Source of the DNA: Cyclobacteriaceae bacterium
GTDB taxonomy: Bacteria; Bacteroidota; Bacteroidia; Cytophagales; Cyclobacteriaceae
NCBI GenBank assembly: GCA_030589835.1
Contig: JAUUZS010000124.1
Span: 1 to 9,334 of the forward strand
Length of the DNA: 9,334 nt
Direction of reading: 5' to 3'
Part shown: positions 6,403 through 9,334 of the stretch, piece after piece
How the letters are laid out: each line of letters begins with the position of its first letter
How positions within the stretch are numbered: the first letter of the stretch is position 1
Made by a program: the position numbers and the translations under genes
The notes under the pieces: model-generated
Database searches by the model: none
Told to the model about the DNA's origin: nothing
What the model saw: only the letters and a program-made list of their open reading frames with translations

Positions 6403-7833
6403 TTATATTGTAAAACTCATTTCGAATTTACAAAATTCACCTTCCTTACTATTCATTATGATCGGGGCGCCCAACAGGTTGGCAGCCCGCTTCACCACAT
6501 AAAGGCCGAGACCATTGCCCTCTGACAAGGTACTTCCTCTGAAATACATGTTATAAATTCTTTCCTGGTATGCTAATGGAATACCATCTCCATTATCCTC
6601 CAGAATGATATTCAATTTTCCATTTTTTTCTATAATTTTCAGATCGAGTATGATGCTTTCTTTGTTGTTGTAGATCAAAGAATTCTCTATCATGTTTTCA
6701 AGAATGACCTCAATCAAACAATTGCGCTCATCTTTATCCTGATAGCTTGATGTCTCAATTTTTCGATTGAAAATAATATTGTCCTTTCGGGATATCATGT
6801 TTTTATCGACCTTGTCGAGGATCTCTGCCAGAGTTATCCCTTCATAGGTGGTTCGGTAATGGTTAATATTGTAAAGCATAAAAAACTTCAACAACATTTT
6901 GTCCATGCTAATCGCTGTTCTGTTTACTTTATGAAAAAGCTCCTTGCTCACATCATCCTTTACTGTAAGCCGGGCAATTTCATTAATCCCCATCAGGGTG
7001 GTCAATGGCCGTCTAAAGTCATGTGAACTGCGGTACACCAGAAGGTCAAGATCATTATTAAGATCAATAAGCTTCTTTGTTCGATCTACTACTTTTTCTT
7101 CAAGAGATTCATTAATTGCCTGTATTTCTTCATTAATGGTTTCTAATTCTTCTGCCTGCTGCTCTAATTTTTTATTTTTCTCCTCTATAAAATCCCGTTG
7201 AGCCAACACCTCTTCATGATATTGAACTAGTTCTTCATTTTGAGCTTCTATCTCTGAATAAGAGGTATCCAGCTTTACATTCTGATTTCTCACCGTTTCA
7301 CTTTCTTTTTCATATTGGTTCTTAAAAAAAATCATGACATATGCGATAATGCCAAAAACGACAAACAACACAATGGAATTAATCAAAAGAATCCTTTCAT
7401 CCAGAACAAATGGTATATTATAGGTTGGATAGAAAAATTCCAATATTATAAATACCAATAAATTTATAAAAATCAGAGCCAGGTAAAAAAATCGCCTTTT
7501 TGCCGGAGCTAAAATTATAACTAGCAACAATATGATTAAAAAAACAAATGCATTAGTAATCGTCAGGCCTCCACGAATAAACCATGCGATATTATCGCCT
7601 ATTATCATGATGATGATAAAAGGATTCCGGAGCCGATTAAGTCTTTTTTTGTATTTTACCTGGTAGAAGAAAAAAGTAAGTGCTAAAAAAATAAACGCTC
7701 CTGTAATGGATGCATAATAATCATGAGCTATAAAGGTATCCAGTACAAACAGGATAAAGGTCACCATCATGGCGATAATACAAGCTCGCATAAAAAGCCT
7801 GTATTCAAGATTTTTGTTGTGTGTAGTCGGCAC
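6403..7833 (-). CDS. Six-TM membrane sensor histidine kinase
   Basis: An inner-membrane sensor kinase of 476 residues. The N-terminal half has six predicted membrane helices (about 17-35, 42-58, 71-86, 93-110, 114-134, 148-170) with short loops and no large extracytoplasmic domain, so the signal is probably sensed within or at the membrane. Residues about 172-265 form a long Glu/Gln/Asn-rich coiled coil including LEEKVVDRTKKL. The HisKA domain follows, with H-box YRSSHDFRRPLTTL (267-280; phospho-acceptor His271). The ATPase has N-box LENMIENSLIYNN (378-390; Asn384), G1 LEDNGDGIP (411-419; Asp413) and G2 EGNGLGLYVVKRA (438-450). All catalytic motifs are present, so it should be an active kinase. 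No receiver or output domain is fused and no response regulator is adjacent, so its partner is encoded elsewhere. It is convergent with the nitroreductase, 13 nt apart. Confidence 0.92.
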   Translation of the reverse strand: MPTTHNKNLEYRLFMRACIIAMMVTFILFVLDTFIAHDYYASITGAFIFLALTFFFYQVKYKKRLNRLRNPFIIIMIIGDNIAWFIRGGLTITNAFVFLIILLLVIILAPAKRRFFYLALIFINLLVFIILEFFYPTYNIPFVLDERILLINSIVLFVVFGIIAYVMIFFKNQYEKESETVRNQNVKLDTSYSEIEAQNEELVQYHEEVLAQRDFIEEKNKKLEQQAEELETINEEIQAINESLEEKVVDRTKKLIDLNNDLDLLVYRSSHDFRRPLTTLMGINEIARLTVKDDVSKELFHKVNRTAISMDKMLLKFFMLYNINHYRTTYEGITLAEILDKVDKNMISRKDNIIFNRKIETSSYQDKDERNCLIEVILENMIENSLIYNNKESIILDLKIIEKNGKLNIILEDNGDGIPLAYQERIYNMYFRGSTLSEGNGLGLYVVKRAANLLGAPIIMNSKEGEFCKFEMSFTI

Positions 7834-7874
7834 CTATAAAGCGGTTATATCGATAATATTTTCAACATTAACAT

Positions 7875-7882
7875 CAAATGTA
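7875..7882 (-). promoter_or_regulatory. Candidate -7 box for the histidine kinase gene
   Basis: On the minus strand this reads TACATTTG, a full TAnnTTTG match 41 nt upstream of the kinase ATG, a plausible position. No TTTG -33 element sits at the expected distance. The 218-bp spacer 7834-8051 separates the kinase from the upstream peptidase and otherwise holds AT-rich sequence plus the short tandem repeat at 8021-8041. Confidence 0.35.
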
Positions 7883-8020
7883 CTCCCGATATAGCAATAC
7901 ATTTTGGCAGTTAATAATTACTGGAATCAATTATAAAAAGAATCTGAGAATATAACTTCGCCGCAGCAATACAGCATAAATATATCAATAATTAATGATA
8001 ATGAAATTACTATTTTTATT

Positions 8021-8041
8021 ATCTGCCCGATATCTGCCGAT
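8021..8041. repeat. Short tandem direct repeat after the peptidase stop
   Basis: ATCTGCCCGAT (8021-8031) is followed at once by ATCTGCCGAT (8032-8041), differing by one C. It lies about 10 nt beyond the stop of the minus-strand peptidase. No hairpin with a U tract is apparent. It may simply be a local slippage duplication. Confidence 0.45.
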
Positions 8042-8051
8042 TTGCATGTTG

Positions 8052-9334
8052 CTATCTCCCCCCGGGTGGGGTATGATTCGATAAGTGCCGGTATAATAAA
8101 TTGTACAAATGTATGGTCGTACCTTTGCCTTCACTAATACCATGTGATCGGTTTGGATATACCATAAGGTCAAACTGCTTGTTTTGTGCAATCAATTCAT
8201 CAATAAGCGCTTCAGTATTTTGATAATGGACATTGTCATCAGCCGTTCCATGGACCAGCAAAAGGTTTCCTTGCAGGTTTTTAGCATAGGTGATGGGAGA
8301 GCCTTCTACAAAATCTTTTTTGTTTTCCGAAGGCAAACCCATATACCTCTCCTGGTATATATTGTCGTAATAAAGCTGGTTAGACACTGGCGCCACAGAC
8401 ATACCCGTACTATAGATTTCAGGATATCTGAATAATAAGTTGAGGGTCATGGTTCCACCACCACTCCAGCCCCACACTGCTATGCGTTCCGGATCAATAA
8501 AATTCCATTTCAACACCTCTTTTGTTGCCATAGCCTGGTCTCTGGAATTAATTACACCAATCTTACGGTAAATGCTTTTTCTCCACTTTCTTCCTTTTAT
8601 GCTTGGTGTTCCGCGGTTATCCATCGTCATGACGATATAGCCTTGCTGGGCAAGAAAAAAATTCCATAGACCCACCCATGAATCTACAGCGGTTTGTCCC
8701 CAGGGTTCTCCATAGACATTAAAAATAACCGGATACTTTTTCCCAGGGTCAAAGTCTTTTGGCTTTATCATTCTGCCATCCATTTCTACCCCGTCCCGGG
8801 TTGTCACCTTAAAAAACTCCACCGCTGGCAAATCATATTTCTCCAGACTCTTATTATAGGCTTCATTGGTCACGATAGCGTTTACTTCCTGATGCTGCTG
8901 AACCTTTATCAAACGATGTTGCGAAGGCGTACTTGCATTAGAAAATGAATGAATAGCATATCTCCCGTCTGGCGATAGCATATATTTATTGATCCCGCCA
9001 AATGCTTCGGGTGTGATCCGTTGAGGTTTGGCATTTTCCTTTAGGGATAATTGATAGAGATATCTTTGTGTGGCATTATCTGGGGAAGCATTGAAATACA
9101 ACTTCTTTTTCTTTTCATCGACACGATAGAATGTAGCTACATCATATTCTCCGGGTGTTAATAATTTTTCAGCACCATCCAATAAACTGACTTGGTAAAG
9201 ATGTCTCCACCCATCTTTTTCGCTGAGTCGATAAAAGGCGTTGCCCTGCTTATTGATTAGCAAATCATTCATAGAATGCCTCACCGTAAGGTCGGAAGAA
9301 AACAAGTCGATCCAGGTCTTCTCCTGCTCTTCAT
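8052..9334 (-). CDS. S9 family peptidase, DPP-IV-like (5' truncated)
   Basis: The C-terminal 426 residues of a prolyl-oligopeptidase-family serine peptidase. The frame stays open to the window edge (first residues EEQEKTWIDLF), so an apparent TTG start at 9305 is internal. Residues about 1-160 are the last blades of the DPPIV N-terminal beta-propeller (DGWRHLYQVSL, YMLSPDGRYAIHSFS). The alpha/beta-hydrolase catalytic domain follows with VYGEPWGQ, MDNRGTPSIKGRKW, the nucleophile motif VWGWSGGG (Ser290 in window numbering), HGTADDNVH (Asp365) and NRSHGI (His397), a complete triad matching human DPP4 Ser630/Asp708/His740. It would release N-terminal dipeptides, usually after Pro or Ala, from periplasmic or surface peptides; the signal peptide, if any, lies outside the window. 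The C terminus ends in a short Pro/Gly tail (TPPGGR). Family assignment is firm; the exact substrate preference is inferred. Confidence 0.93.
   Translation of the reverse strand, partial: EEQEKTWIDLFSSDLTVRHSMNDLLINKQGNAFYRLSEKDGWRHLYQVSLLDGAEKLLTPGEYDVATFYRVDEKKKKLYFNASPDNATQRYLYQLSLKENAKPQRITPEAFGGINKYMLSPDGRYAIHSFSNASTPSQHRLIKVQQHQEVNAIVTNEAYNKSLEKYDLPAVEFFKVTTRDGVEMDGRMIKPKDFDPGKKYPVIFNVYGEPWGQTAVDSWVGLWNFFLAQQGYIVMTMDNRGTPSIKGRKWRKSIYRKIGVINSRDQAMATKEVLKWNFIDPERIAVWGWSGGGTMTLNLLFRYPEIYSTGMSVAPVSNQLYYDNIYQERYMGLPSENKKDFVEGSPITYAKNLQGNLLLVHGTADDNVHYQNTEALIDELIAQNKQFDLMVYPNRSHGISEGKGTTIHLYNLLYRHLSNHTPPGGR

Noticed and set aside
7985..8005. Fur-box-like run of TAATGA/GATAAT hexamers
   Set aside because: The match to the 19-bp Fur consensus is partial, the whole spacer is very AT-rich so such hexamers arise by chance, and the site is about 150 bp from the kinase start with no iron gene attached.
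9303..9305. TTG as the start of the S9 peptidase
   Set aside because: The same frame continues upstream to the window edge with family-like sequence (EEQEKTWID), and a S9 peptidase needs a much longer N-terminal propeller.

Overview
The window looks like an ordinary chromosomal segment of a Bacteroidota bacterium, probably Cytophagales-like (inference). The evidence is an AT-rich sequence, start codons without Shine-Dalgarno motifs, Bacteroidota-type -7 boxes (TAnnTTTG) in several upstream regions, a TonB-dependent receptor with an N-terminal carboxypeptidase-regulatory-like domain, a YRSSHD-type histidine kinase, and a DPP-IV-type S9 peptidase.

Layout from left to right. Bases 1-99 are the last 32 codons of a plus-strand gene, possibly a glycoside hydrolase. 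Bases 100-711 carry no convincing gene. They hold a 171-bp palindromic MITE/REP-like element (153-323), two oppositely oriented clusters of a 7-bp repeat (370-400 and 469-489), and a candidate promoter for the next gene. At 712-1986 (+) is an SO_0444-type Cu/Zn efflux permease fused to a C-terminal heavy-metal-binding domain. It converges on a PLP-dependent aminotransferase (2040-3344, -), with a strong dyad filling the gap. A divergent 170-bp spacer leads to a TonB-dependent outer-membrane receptor (3515-5794, +), followed 4 nt later by a nitroreductase-family flavoprotein (5799-6389, +), almost certainly an operon. This converges, with a 13-nt gap, on a membrane-bound sensor histidine kinase (6403-7833, -). 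A 218-bp spacer separates the kinase from an S9 prolyl-oligopeptidase/DPP-IV-like peptidase (8052-9334, -) whose 5' end runs off the window.

The genes do not form one obvious pathway. The only tight functional unit is the receptor-nitroreductase pair. The permease-HMA fusion is a self-contained metal-export module without the ArsR-type regulator often found nearby. The kinase has no response regulator in the window. No CRISPR array, phage, toxin-antitoxin or defence system was found, and no clearly new multi-gene system is visible. The most unusual structures are the intergenic repeat element and heptamer clusters at the left end.
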